Both the position numbers and the translations under genes were made by a program. A DNA stretch of 64,000 nt. Source: Candidatus Colwellia aromaticivorans (GTDB lineage Bacteria; Pseudomonadota; Gammaproteobacteria; Enterobacterales; Alteromonadaceae). The number at the start of each line of letters is the position of its first letter. The first letter of the stretch is position 1. The DNA is taken from NCBI RefSeq assembly GCF_003333305.1, contig NZ_QOLD01000003.1, forward strand, positions 1 through 64,000, written 5' to 3'. The notes beneath the pieces are model-generated. The model made no database searches. It saw nothing but the letters and a program-made list of their open reading frames with translations, and had not been told where the DNA came from. Below, in pieces: positions 17,627-27,113 of the stretch.

Positions 17627-17989
17627 TATACCCATGATACTTCAAGATGCGCGTTTCAGGACACCTGAACGATTCATGATCAAGGCGCATTTTTTTATTA
17701 AGGGTGATCCCTTAAAAAGAGATGCAACGAAGAGCCTGATTTGCTCAGGGATCCCCGTAGGGCTGGTTTAGAAACGATTTTTGCTACGTTATTGATTTCG
17801 ACAATGGCGCTACATGGATGTAGCTTATTAGATAATGCAGGAGCACATTATCCTGAACAACCATTCTCTTCAATCAAATCCTTGCGTACATGGATGTAGG
17901 TACTTAGGTTCAGTCTGGAACTATGAACCTGTGCCTAAAGTCGTTTCTAATTCCAGCTGAATCCGACATATTGAAGTAACATGGGTATA
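17627..17989 (+). repeat. Family-1 repeat, copy D (363 bp, with two inserts)
   Basis: Same arms as copy B (TATACCCATGATACTTCAA ... TTGAAGTAACATGGGTATA) and the same internal hairpin. The core is interrupted twice. One insert, after TTTCGACAATGG, has the palindromic CTACATGGATGTAG and an ATAATG/CATTAT hairpin. The other, after TCCTTGC, has GTACATGGATGTAG and an AGGTTCA/TGAACCT hairpin. Repeat copy A carries the same two inserts. It ends 17 bp before the protease start codon. Confidence 0.9.
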
Positions 17990-18006
17990 AGCTTAGGAGC
18001 CAAACG

Positions 18007-20817
18007 TTGAAGCAAAGTCCAAATGATTTAAAAGAGTATCAATCACTTACCTTGGATAATGGTTTACGGGTTTTATTGGTTCATAATGAAGAAACAGACA
18101 AATGTGCTGCAGCGCTCGCAGTAAATGTTGGACATTTTAATGATCCTCATGACAGGCAAGGATTAGCACATTTTTTAGAACACATGTTGTTTTTAGGCAC
18201 TAACAAATACCCTGACGGTAGCGAATATCAAAAATTTATCAGCCAACACGGCGGCAGTAATAATGCTTGGACTGCGACCGAGCATACCTGCTTTTATTTT
18301 GACATTCATCATCAACACTTTACTGAAGCATTAGATCGTTTTAGCCAATTTTTTATCTCTCCGCTTTTAGCAGATGAATTTATCACCAAAGAACGCAAAA
18401 ATATTGAAGCTGAATTTAAGTTAAAACTTAAAGACGATATTCGCCGCTTATACGATGTTCATAAAGAAACCATTAATCAACGTCACCCTTTTTCAAAGTT
18501 TTCAGTCGGTAATATAGATACACTTGCAGATAGAAATAGTGAAAGCATCAGTAAAGAAGTTAAAGATTTTTTTAACCTATATTACCAAGCTAGCTACATG
18601 ACTCTCGCGATAGAAGGCCCGCAAACATTAATAGAATTAACGCAGTTGGCCAAAGAAATGTTTGGCGGGATACAAAATAACAAGTCAATATTACCGACTA
18701 TAACCGAGCCTTTATATTTACCAGAACATCAAGGTATTTACATTAATGTAAAGCCCGTTAAAAATGATCATCAGCTGATCATCAGCTTTGCCATGGAAAG
18801 TATTGATAAATTCTACCAAGACAAACCTGAATCAGTATTAGCTTATCTTATTGGTCATGAAGGCGCGGGCAGTATTTTATCTGCATTAAAAAGAAACCAA
18901 TGGGCTATGGGGTTAACCGCTGGCTCTGGCATCAATGGCTCTAACTTTAAAGATTTTAATATTAGTATTAGTTTAACCGAATTAGGCGAAACCTGTATTG
19001 ATGAAATTATATCGGTAGTTTTTTCTTATATTGGTTTATTAAAGTCCGCAACACTACCTCTTTTTTACTATCAAGAAAAGCAAGCTATTGCCGAGCTGTC
19101 ATTTACTTATCATGAGAAAACCAGCCCCTTAGATAATGTCAGCCAGCTAGTCATTAATATGCAACACTACCCGTGTGAAGATTATATTTTTGGCGATTAC
19201 ATTATGTCAGGTATGGATGATAAAAATATTAGTCTCTTACTAGATTGCTTAAGCGCTGACAATATGCGCGTTATCCATGTTAGCCAAGAAAATAGTTTTT
19301 CACAAACAAGTTTTTGGTACCAGGTTCCTTACCAAGTCACTAAAATATCTGCAGAAAAGCTAACATATTGGCGGGAGTTATCTACCCCTAGAAATGCTAA
19401 TTTAAAGATTAATAAAGCCCTATTTCTGCCACAAGCTAACCCATATATCACAGGTAACCCATATATTTATGACAACGAAGATCACAACACCTTACCTACA
19501 AAAATAGAAAGTAGCAGTGGTTTAGCCGTATGGTATAAACAAGACACAACGTTTAATGTACCCAAAGGCTATATTTATCTAGGAATTGATTCTCCTTACT
19601 CAATAGAAAGTATTGATACTATAGCGATGACACGTTTATTTGTTGACCTCTATACTAATACTGTTGTTGAAGAAAATTACGATGCCGAACTTGCTGGTAT
19701 TCATTATCATCTATATGCCCATCAAGGAGGGATTACCCTTCAACTATCTGGCATTAGTGAAAATCAACCACGATTATTAGAGAAACTGCTTTATCGGTTA
19801 ACCCATCATGATAGTAACGAAGAAAACTTTACATTATTCAAGCGACAACTCATTAAACATTGGAAAAATAGTGATAAAAGCAAGTCAATATCTCAGCTAT
19901 TTTCCACTCTTAGCTCATTGATGCAACCAAATAATCCGAGTGCTGATGAGTTATCTGATTCGCTAAGCAAAATTACTTTTCTACACTACCAAAGTTTTTG
20001 TCAAAAGCTTTTTAAACAAATCACCCTTGAAGTGTTAATTCATGGTAATTGGCTAATTGAGCATGCAACTAACATAGTAACCAATATCAAACTGGCATTT
20101 ACTAATAATTACAGCAACAAACATGCAGTGCAATGCCCTGTAGTAGACATAACTAACAAAAGAACGCTTATTTTACCTATGCTGATCCCTGATCATGATC
20201 ATGCTAGTGTTGTTTATACTCCGTTACCTACAAGAGATGAAAACTTAGTTGCCTTAACTATGGTCACTAGCCATCTATTATCACCACTATTTTTTCAAGA
20301 AATGCGTACCGAAAAACAATATGGTTATTTAGTGGGTGTAGGCTATGTGCCAATTAATCGCTATCCGGGCATTGCCTTTTATATTCAGTCACCACACATA
20401 GATTCAATAGCGCTAACAAAAGCAATAGACGAATTTATTACTGACAGTTTAGAAATGCTAACCGAGATAAGTGATGATAATTGGTTACACTTAATCAATG
20501 GATTAGCAGGACAACTACAGGAAAAAGATAATAACTTGAGAATAAAAAGTCAGCGATTTTGGGCTGCTATTTGTAATAAAGATTTAACCTTCTCTCATAA
20601 AGAAAAACTCGTCAATGCTATTTTAGCCTTGAGCTTTGAGCAAGTAAAATGCTTCATCAAAAACCAATTAATGGCAGTAGCAAATCCCGATAGAGTTATT
20701 TTATCTTCCATGAAAAATATTAATACAGCTATAGCCCAAAAGATACAATACGAATTAAACGGTGAAATAATAAGCAAAGTTGATGATTTTATAGAAAAAA
20801 GCAAAAGAAAATATTAA
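18007..20817 (+). CDS. Pitrilysin-family (M16) zinc protease
   Basis: A 936-residue insulinase-type peptidase, similar in layout to protease III/insulin-degrading enzyme. The inverted zinc motif HFLEH is at 55-59, with the third ligand in NIEAEF (about 134-136). The rest has the four M16 domains, with a late RTEKQYGYLVGVGY motif (about 760-780) typical of the family. Unlike E. coli Ptr there is no signal peptide, so it is probably cytosolic. The start is TTG 18007 with TAGGAG upstream; there is no in-frame ATG before the conserved domain. Monocistronic; repeat copy D lies directly upstream. Confidence 0.9.
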   Translation: MKQSPNDLKEYQSLTLDNGLRVLLVHNEETDKCAAALAVNVGHFNDPHDRQGLAHFLEHMLFLGTNKYPDGSEYQKFISQHGGSNNAWTATEHTCFYFDIHHQHFTEALDRFSQFFISPLLADEFITKERKNIEAEFKLKLKDDIRRLYDVHKETINQRHPFSKFSVGNIDTLADRNSESISKEVKDFFNLYYQASYMTLAIEGPQTLIELTQLAKEMFGGIQNNKSILPTITEPLYLPEHQGIYINVKPVKNDHQLIISFAMESIDKFYQDKPESVLAYLIGHEGAGSILSALKRNQWAMGLTAGSGINGSNFKDFNISISLTELGETCIDEIISVVFSYIGLLKSATLPLFYYQEKQAIAELSFTYHEKTSPLDNVSQLVINMQHYPCEDYIFGDYIMSGMDDKNISLLLDCLSADNMRVIHVSQENSFSQTSFWYQVPYQVTKISAEKLTYWRELSTPRNANLKINKALFLPQANPYITGNPYIYDNEDHNTLPTKIESSSGLAVWYKQDTTFNVPKGYIYLGIDSPYSIESIDTIAMTRLFVDLYTNTVVEENYDAELAGIHYHLYAHQGGITLQLSGISENQPRLLEKLLYRLTHHDSNEENFTLFKRQLIKHWKNSDKSKSISQLFSTLSSLMQPNNPSADELSDSLSKITFLHYQSFCQKLFKQITLEVLIHGNWLIEHATNIVTNIKLAFTNNYSNKHAVQCPVVDITNKRTLILPMLIPDHDHASVVYTPLPTRDENLVALTMVTSHLLSPLFFQEMRTEKQYGYLVGVGYVPINRYPGIAFYIQSPHIDSIALTKAIDEFITDSLEMLTEISDDNWLHLINGLAGQLQEKDNNLRIKSQRFWAAICNKDLTFSHKEKLVNAILALSFEQVKCFIKNQLMAVANPDRVILSSMKNINTAIAQKIQYELNGEIISKVDDFIEKSKRKY

Positions 20818-20993
20818 TGCTGCCGATAAAGGATCTATCATTAGTTATTAAGTAAAAAAATGAACCCCTAACTAAAGTTGACTTAAGACATAGCATGACT
20901 TTTAATGGTGTGTCTTCAAGCTTGTTCTTTTAGTGCTAGCGTTTAAATACTAAAACTAATAATAATTTTATTTTCCTTAATTTAGGTTGAACC

Positions 20994-23900
20994 GTGCTGC
21001 CATATTCTTTTAGGTTTCCCTCTGTTTATTTTGTGCGTTTGATGTTTAAAAACCTAAACTCAATAAACATTAAAAGCCTTCTTATAAATTTTGTTATATG
21101 GCTATGTATTGCAACCAGTACAACCGCATTTTCTTTTAATGAGTTAGCGGATAAAAAATTAGGTGCGACATCTATTAATTCTACTTTTATTGAATCGAAT
21201 AATAATTTATTAAAATTTAGCCAGTTATCTACCTTAGATGGTTTATCAAGTTCTAATGTTTTTGGCATCACTCAAGATAACCAAGGCTTTATCTGGTTCG
21301 CCACCGAAGATGGGCTAAACCGTTTTGATGGCAATAATTTTGTCACCTACCGCCACAATGCCAATAACCAACATTCAATTGCTGATAATATAATTCGTAA
21401 AATATTTATCGATAGTGAAAAAACCTTATGGGTTGGTACACAAAATGGCTTAAGTCGCTATAATAATGAACTTGATAACTTTGATAACTTTACGACTAAA
21501 ATAAATGATGAAAACTCTCTTCGAGATAATATAATTTGGGACATTTATCAAAACAAAAACGAATTAATAAAAAGTAATCAAGCTAAACCATTACTTTGGA
21601 TATCAACAACGAAAGGTTTACACACACTTAACGTAGATGATGATATAAAAAAAATCACATTCCAACGTATAAACATTAAAAACTACAATGATAGAATTCG
21701 AGAAATAAAAACTATTTTTCAAGACAAACAACAAAATTATTGGTTAGGGGGATTTGATAACGGTATTCATTTACTGAGTAAAAACTTAACTTACCTTGGC
21801 TCACTGACAAGCCAAAACAAATATGATTTAACCATTGATGCAGAATCACTTTTCGATATAAAAACTATCGATAATCAATATTGGCTAGCAACCGATAATG
21901 GTTTATTTATTGTTGATGATCGCTACCAATTAGTTTCACATTTAACAGCCAATAAAATACCAAATAGCACCAAGCAACCTTTACTATCAAACTATATTAG
22001 AGCGATAGAGCAATTTGATGAAAATAACGTATGGCTTGCTACCCATGGTGGTTTAAATACCGTCAATCTACTAAACGATCAAATTGAAAGTTATCAAAAT
22101 AACACTCAATCAACCTCGCTTAGTGAAAATTGGTTAATGGATATTTATCGTGATAGTAACGGCACCATGTGGCTGGCTAGCTATGGTGGTGGTTTAAATA
22201 AATATTCACCGTTAACAGGTTTATTTCGTCATGGCTTAACAACCCAAAAGGGCAAAAACTACCGAGTAGGATCTTTCGCTGAAACATCAGGCGATATAAT
22301 TTGGTTATCAACAGACAAAAAAGGATTATTTAAGGTTAATAAAAACAAATCTATAGAACAAGTAAAGATTCAATTAAAAGAAAATATTATACAAGTTCTA
22401 GCTGATAAAAATAATAACCTCTGGCTTTATACTGAAAATAATCAGCTTTTTAATTACCTTCCACAATCAAAAAAATTAGTAGAACATAACAAATGGCAAG
22501 AGAAGGCTAATTATTCATATTATTCAAAGAGCAATCAGATAAAAATGATTAACACTGAACTTTGGTATATAAATAAAGATGCCCGTCTAACTTTTTATAA
22601 CACCACAGCTCAGACATTTGTTAGTTATATAGCACCAGATAATGTGACTATAAAGGAAATACAAAAAGACACTAAAAACAATTTGTGGTTAATTTCTTCA
22701 GACAATCAATTAATTAAATTTAATGTTATAACTAAGGCATTTCAAGGCACTAAAATAAACTTACCTAAAAATTATGAAAGTGAACAATATATCAATCTAA
22801 AAGTCAGTGGAAATTGGTTTTGGTTAGGCTCTGACTCACAAGGAATAGCCTTAATTAATAGACATAATAATCAAATGGAAATATTTAACACCGGAAATAT
22901 ATTAAAAGATAACCATATATCTTCAATTCAAATTGATTCTAAAGAAAACGCCTGGTTAGCAACAAATACAGGTATAACGGCTATAATCCCAAAGACTAAA
23001 ACTGCAGTGCATTTTGATACTGATTTTGGTATTTTTAATCCTGAATTTCATAAATATACTTCTTTTAAGGCAAAAAATGGAAATATATTTTTTGGCAGTC
23101 CAAATGGCTTTTATCAGTTTAATCCAAATGATGTGCTCAAAATAAGCCAAAGTATTACCCCTCCCCTATTTACTCATTTATACGTAGCAAATAAAAAGAT
23201 AGCCATAGATACAAACATTGATAATCTAGAAAACGCCTCGTCCTCATTTACCATAAAAAAACAGCTTCACAATATTGAGAAGGTGGAACTAGCCTATAAA
23301 CAATCCCCAATTAGTTTTGAATTTATTTCACCCAACACAAAACTGCCATCTCAATTAGGTTATAAATATCGTTTACTTAGTTTAGAGAAAGATTGGATTG
23401 ATGCAGCAACAAATATTGGCATTAATAATAACCGTGCCACCTACACCAACCTAAGTCCCGGTGATTATATTTTTGAAGTGCAAGCATACGACATTCACCA
23501 ACCGAGTAATTCAAAAACAAGCCATTTAAATGTACTCATACTACCACCTTGGTGGCTAGCAACTAGTATGTTATTCGTATATTCCCTAGTATCATTACTC
23601 ATATTGACCTATGTCATCCAACAATATCGAAATAAGAAACTTTATAATTCACAAATTAAAGAAAGCGAAGAGCGATTAAAACTATCCCTTTGGGGTAGTG
23701 GTGATGAAATGTGGGATTGGAATATAGCGACAGGTAAAATATTTCGTTCTAACATCTGGGGGGTTTTAGAGTTCCCTCAAGATGGTACTCGAAATAGTAG
23801 TTCAGAGAAAAATAGTCTGGGTAAAGAAAATACGAATGTTCATCAACATGATATAGAGCGAGTCAAACAAGCCTTAGACAATCACTTTACTAATAAAACT

Positions 23901-25730
23901 GAACACTTTGAGGCAACATATCGTGTTAAAGATAAAAATAACAGTTGGATTTGGATTTTAGATCGTGGAAAAATAGTTGAAAGGGATGAAAACAATAATG
24001 CTACCCGTATGACAGGTACATTAAAAGATATAAGTCAGATAAAAAAAGCCGAAGAGCGTTTGAAATTATTTGCACGCTGCATCCAAAACATATCTGATGC
24101 AGTGGTTATTTATGACCGTCAATTTATTGCTGTTGACGTCAATAAAGCTTTTCAGCGCGTTACAGGTATAAGTAAAACTAAAATGGTAGGTTCCTCATTA
24201 AGCTTTAATCAATATCCTATAAGCTTTTCTCAAAATATCAAAAAACACCTACTAACGAAAGGCAGCTGGCATGGTGAGGTAGAAAATTTACGTGTTAATG
24301 GTAGTAAATATTTAACTGATCTAAGTATTGATATCATTCACGATGAAAATGGCAATATATCTCATTTTGTTGGTGTTTTTTCTGACATAACAAAGCGTAA
24401 AGAGACTGAAGCTGAATTAATAAAATTAGCAAGCTCTGATACTTTAACCGGTTTACCCAATCGTGCCTTTTTTCAAGCAAATCAAACTCGGTTAGTCAAA
24501 AAAAATATCAACCATGCCCTACTTGTATTTGATTTAGATAACTTCAAAAAAATCAATGACTCTATGGGGCATCAAGTGGGTGATAACATATTATGCCAAG
24601 TAGCTGAACGCATGTTAACTCTGAGCAGTAAAAAAGATACCGTTTATCGTTTAGGTGGGGATGAATTTAGTATTATTATTGAAGACACTAATGATATCCA
24701 TACAATAACCTCTCTTGCCAAAGATATATTGCGTACTATTGCACAGCCTTTTAAACTTAAGAATCAAGAAATTGTACTCTATAGCAGTATCGGCATTGTA
24801 CTGTTCCCTGAGGATGGATTAACAGGCCATGAGTTACTGAAAAATGCCGATACGGCTATGTATCATGCAAAAGGCAGTGGCGGCAATAAATACCAGTTTT
24901 TCAGTGACTCTATGAATAAACAGGCAGTTAAACGTCTACAAGTTGAAAATTTAATTCGCCACGGCTTAAAGGAAGACTCATTCTCAGTTTATTATCAGCC
25001 TAAAATTGAAATTGCTACAGGAAAAATTGCCGGTATGGAAGCATTGGTTCGATTTGAAACACCTAATAAGGACGTGGTTAGCCCCATTGTGTTCATTCCT
25101 GTTTCTGAAGAGACAGGACAAATTGTTCATATAGGAGAAGTAGTTCTAAGAAAAGCCTGCTTTGCCACTAAAAAGTGGGTTGATGCCGGATTATTTGATG
25201 GCCGAGTCGCAGTCAATTTATCGGCAGTACAATTTACTCAAGCTAATTTAGTAGCACAAATCACTGATATTTTAAAAGAAAGTCAACTACCGGCTAAGCA
25301 TCTTGAGCTTGAAATTACCGAAGGTACCGTAATGGACTCTCCACAAGCAGCTATAGATACTATGTTGCAAATAAGATCGATGGGTATTCATTTATCGCTT
25401 GATGATTTTGGCACGGGTTATTCTTCTTTAGCTTATTTAAAGAAATTCCCTCTGAACACATTAAAAATAGATAAAGCCTTTGTTGATGATATAGAGCAAT
25501 CTGAGCAAGGCAGAAATATGGTTGCAACGATTGTGACTATCGCGCATAACTTGGGTATGGATGTAGTCGCTGAAGGTGTTGAAACTAATCAGCAGCTAAG
25601 TTTTTTAGCTGGATTGCGCTGTGAGCAATTACAAGGCTATTTATATAGTAAACCGCTAGCAACAGAACATTTTCAAAAGTATTTATTAGCCCATCAAATT
25701 ACAAGTAAATCGACCTCATTTAATCGGTAA
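20994..25730 (+). CDS. Reg_prop-Y_Y_Y-PAS-PAS-GGDEF-EAL signalling protein
   Basis: A 1578-residue membrane sensor for c-di-GMP turnover. In order: signal peptide (ends near NELADK), many propeller repeats (IWFATEDGLNRFDG, LWVGTQNGLSRYN, MWLASYGGGLNKYS), a Y_Y_Y domain (about 760-850), a transmembrane segment (about 853-880), two PAS/PAC units (about 892-1170), GGDEF (GGDEF at 1221-1225, no RxxD I-site) and EAL (E1349 in MEALVRFE, DDFGTGYSS, VVAEGVET). Both catalytic motifs are complete, so either or both activities are possible. GTG 20994 opens the frame; the ATG at 21042 would leave a better-shaped signal peptide. Confidence 0.93.
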   Translation: MLPYSFRFPSVYFVRLMFKNLNSINIKSLLINFVIWLCIATSTTAFSFNELADKKLGATSINSTFIESNNNLLKFSQLSTLDGLSSSNVFGITQDNQGFIWFATEDGLNRFDGNNFVTYRHNANNQHSIADNIIRKIFIDSEKTLWVGTQNGLSRYNNELDNFDNFTTKINDENSLRDNIIWDIYQNKNELIKSNQAKPLLWISTTKGLHTLNVDDDIKKITFQRINIKNYNDRIREIKTIFQDKQQNYWLGGFDNGIHLLSKNLTYLGSLTSQNKYDLTIDAESLFDIKTIDNQYWLATDNGLFIVDDRYQLVSHLTANKIPNSTKQPLLSNYIRAIEQFDENNVWLATHGGLNTVNLLNDQIESYQNNTQSTSLSENWLMDIYRDSNGTMWLASYGGGLNKYSPLTGLFRHGLTTQKGKNYRVGSFAETSGDIIWLSTDKKGLFKVNKNKSIEQVKIQLKENIIQVLADKNNNLWLYTENNQLFNYLPQSKKLVEHNKWQEKANYSYYSKSNQIKMINTELWYINKDARLTFYNTTAQTFVSYIAPDNVTIKEIQKDTKNNLWLISSDNQLIKFNVITKAFQGTKINLPKNYESEQYINLKVSGNWFWLGSDSQGIALINRHNNQMEIFNTGNILKDNHISSIQIDSKENAWLATNTGITAIIPKTKTAVHFDTDFGIFNPEFHKYTSFKAKNGNIFFGSPNGFYQFNPNDVLKISQSITPPLFTHLYVANKKIAIDTNIDNLENASSSFTIKKQLHNIEKVELAYKQSPISFEFISPNTKLPSQLGYKYRLLSLEKDWIDAATNIGINNNRATYTNLSPGDYIFEVQAYDIHQPSNSKTSHLNVLILPPWWLATSMLFVYSLVSLLILTYVIQQYRNKKLYNSQIKESEERLKLSLWGSGDEMWDWNIATGKIFRSNIWGVLEFPQDGTRNSSSEKNSLGKENTNVHQHDIERVKQALDNHFTNKTEHFEATYRVKDKNNSWIWILDRGKIVERDENNNATRMTGTLKDISQIKKAEERLKLFARCIQNISDAVVIYDRQFIAVDVNKAFQRVTGISKTKMVGSSLSFNQYPISFSQNIKKHLLTKGSWHGEVENLRVNGSKYLTDLSIDIIHDENGNISHFVGVFSDITKRKETEAELIKLASSDTLTGLPNRAFFQANQTRLVKKNINHALLVFDLDNFKKINDSMGHQVGDNILCQVAERMLTLSSKKDTVYRLGGDEFSIIIEDTNDIHTITSLAKDILRTIAQPFKLKNQEIVLYSSIGIVLFPEDGLTGHELLKNADTAMYHAKGSGGNKYQFFSDSMNKQAVKRLQVENLIRHGLKEDSFSVYYQPKIEIATGKIAGMEALVRFETPNKDVVSPIVFIPVSEETGQIVHIGEVVLRKACFATKKWVDAGLFDGRVAVNLSAVQFTQANLVAQITDILKESQLPAKHLELEITEGTVMDSPQAAIDTMLQIRSMGIHLSLDDFGTGYSSLAYLKKFPLNTLKIDKAFVDDIEQSEQGRNMVATIVTIAHNLGMDVVAEGVETNQQLSFLAGLRCEQLQGYLYSKPLATEHFQKYLLAHQITSKSTSFNR

Positions 25731-25869
25731 ATTTATTTTATACAACAAACGTCAAAAAACCATCATCACAGTTATAGTGATGATTCGGTACTTCAATAAA
25801 ACACAATTTATTCAATAAATCTAATCTGAACCTTCACTTTTAAAGGGCTACAACCTTTACTCGTCAACT

Positions 25870-25885
25870 TGGCATAATTTAAGCA
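25870..25885 (+). promoter_or_regulatory. Candidate sigma-54 promoter
   Basis: TGGCATAATTTAAGCA has GG at 25871-25872 and GC at 25883-25884, exactly 12 bp apart, as in the -24/-12 consensus TGGCACG-N4-TTGCA. A start about 12 bp further on would leave a leader of roughly 35 nt before the ATG at 25931. The -12 half (AAGCA) is only partly matching and no activator site was identified. Confidence 0.4.
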
Positions 25886-25930
25886 CTAACTTTCCTGAAA
25901 TTACTAATAAATAATTAAAAGGAAAATATC

Positions 25931-26263
25931 ATGTTAAGTTCACTTATTCTATCAATGGCAATGTCAATGTCCCCAGCTACTACAATTGAAACTAATGATT
26001 TACAAGTACAAGAAGCTAGCCACAGACGTGGCACTTTACGTATCAGTGATAATGGAAGCTCATCGCCTACCAGCCACAGACGTGGCACTTTACGTATCAG
26101 TGATAATGGAAGCTCATCGCCTACCAGCCACAGACGTGGCACTTTACGTATCAGTGATAATGGAAGCTCATCGCCTACCAGCCACAGACGTGGCACTTTA
26201 CGTATCAGTGATAATGGAAGCTCATCGCCTACCAGCCATAGACGTGGCACTTTACGTATATAA
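25931..26263 (+). CDS. Small protein with five SHRRGTLRI repeats
   Basis: A 110-residue protein with a short hydrophobic N-terminus (MLSSLILSMAMSMSPATT), an acidic stretch (ETNDLQVQEA) and then four copies of the 18-residue unit SHRRGTLRISDNGSSSPT plus a final SHRRGTLRI just before the stop. This looks like a leader plus repeated core units, as in multi-core precursor peptides, but no modifying enzyme is next to it and I know of no named family. A strong ribosome site (AAAAGGAAAA) precedes the ATG. A candidate sigma-54 promoter lies upstream and a second small ORF 39 nt downstream. The other frames are also open, but this one has the start, ribosome site and regular leader. Confidence 0.75.
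   Translation: MLSSLILSMAMSMSPATTIETNDLQVQEASHRRGTLRISDNGSSSPTSHRRGTLRISDNGSSSPTSHRRGTLRISDNGSSSPTSHRRGTLRISDNGSSSPTSHRRGTLRI
26018..26260 (+). repeat. 54-bp tandem repeat, four units plus a half
   Basis: Four head-to-tail 54-bp units (26018-26233) and a 27-bp partial unit. The full units look identical at the DNA level; the partial one differs by AGCCATAG for AGCCACAG. Each unit contains GCCAC-AGAC-GTGGC, a 5-bp hairpin. The identity suggests recent amplification or homogenisation, so copy number may vary between strains. Confidence 0.95.
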
Positions 26264-26302
26264 CTCTACCTATAACAAACCCTATCGAAGAGGTTAATAA
26301 TA

Positions 26303-26419
26303 ATGATTAATTTATTTAAAATTTTATTTAGTGCAACTACGGTGAAGAAAAGTAAAACAAACCCTATTGCCGCTCGTATTGAAATTAAAGAGACTTCCGC
26401 TAATACTTGGTGGTCTTAA
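26303..26419 (+). CDS. Hypothetical 38-residue peptide
   Basis: A short ORF with a good ribosome site (GAAGAGG, 9 nt before ATG). The peptide begins MINLFKILFSATTVKKSK and ends ETSANTWWS; it has a hydrophobic N-terminus, a basic patch and a double-Trp C-terminus. No family is recognised. It starts 39 nt after the repeat-peptide gene and is probably co-transcribed. An imperfect hairpin (about 26482-26512, CTAAC/GTTAG core) follows, which might end the transcript. Confidence 0.5.
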   Translation: MINLFKILFSATTVKKSKTNPIAARIEIKETSANTWWS

Positions 26420-26569
26420 ATAATTTTTAGACAGTAATATTCAAATCTAAAATTTATATTGAGTTATATTAGACGATATAAAAAGATTACTAACAAGGAT
26501 GTTAGCAACTTTATTCCTTTCTCATCAAACCACAACAACTAAACTACCTTGTATTTTACAAGTACGTAT

Positions 26570-26785
26570 CTAAGCTCTAAAAATCAACTGTTCAAAGCCA
26601 AACAAACGGTTTAACTGCATTCGCTTTTTCATCGCAAACATTGGCCATATCAACGGACCCAACACTAGTCCGGCTACAGTCCATCGTTTACAACCAAAGC
26701 CTGTTATTAGCGCCTGACAGTAAAAAAACACTCCACAGAGCACACTAATAAACACGACTAACAACACTAAAAGCAACAACATCAT
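26570..26785 (-). CDS. Small membrane protein (71 aa)
   Basis: A 71-residue hydrophobic protein. One strong transmembrane helix lies at about 3-30 (LLLLVLLVVFISVLCGVFFY) and a second at about 36-50 (TVAGLVLGPLIWPMF), followed by a basic segment (MKKRMQLNR). Two ATGs in tandem at 26785 and 26782 follow a GGAAG sequence. It is convergent with the small peptide ORFs. No function can be named. Confidence 0.5.
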   Translation of the reverse strand: MMLLLLVLLVVFISVLCGVFFYCQALITGFGCKRWTVAGLVLGPLIWPMFAMKKRMQLNRLFGFEQLIFRA

Positions 26786-27113
26786 ACTTCCACAACAATA
26801 AAATACTTATCTAATTAAAGCTAACCTACGAATCGGCGCTAATATAATTAAATCAGCCAGTTCATTCAACAAAAAAGTTCCTATTACGGCTATTCAACAG
26901 GAAAATACAATGGCAATAAACTGCCTGCCTTTATGGATCCCTTTTACCGTTACCCGGATCATTAATGCATCAACATAAAGTGCACAGTGGTAAGGCTTAT
27001 CGTTTAGGATAAAATTCACAATTAAAAAGTTAAATACTAATAAGCTATAGTCAAAATATTTTTCTACAAGTGCTAAGAGATATCTCTAGATATTAAAACA
27101 AAAAACGCCAACC
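26786..27113. other. Intergenic stretch without recognised gene
   Basis: 328 bp of AT-rich sequence between the small membrane protein and repeat copy E. It has a weak ORF beginning ATGGCAATAAACTGCC near 26910 that stops after about 18 codons. I see no conserved gene, tRNA or clear promoter. Confidence 0.5.

Noticed and set aside
25915-26250. 111-codon ORF on the minus strand with VPRLWLVGDELPLSLIRK repeats
   Set aside because: Open only because the 54-bp unit has no stop in this frame; no ribosome site or leader pattern, and the plus-strand frame is better supported.
26018-26260. CRISPR array
   Set aside because: The 54-bp units are contiguous without spacers and are in frame with a gene.
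25986-26297. Alternative plus-strand frame through the tandem repeat
   Set aside because: Starts within the repeat-peptide gene without ribosome site; again a result of the repeat unit lacking stops.
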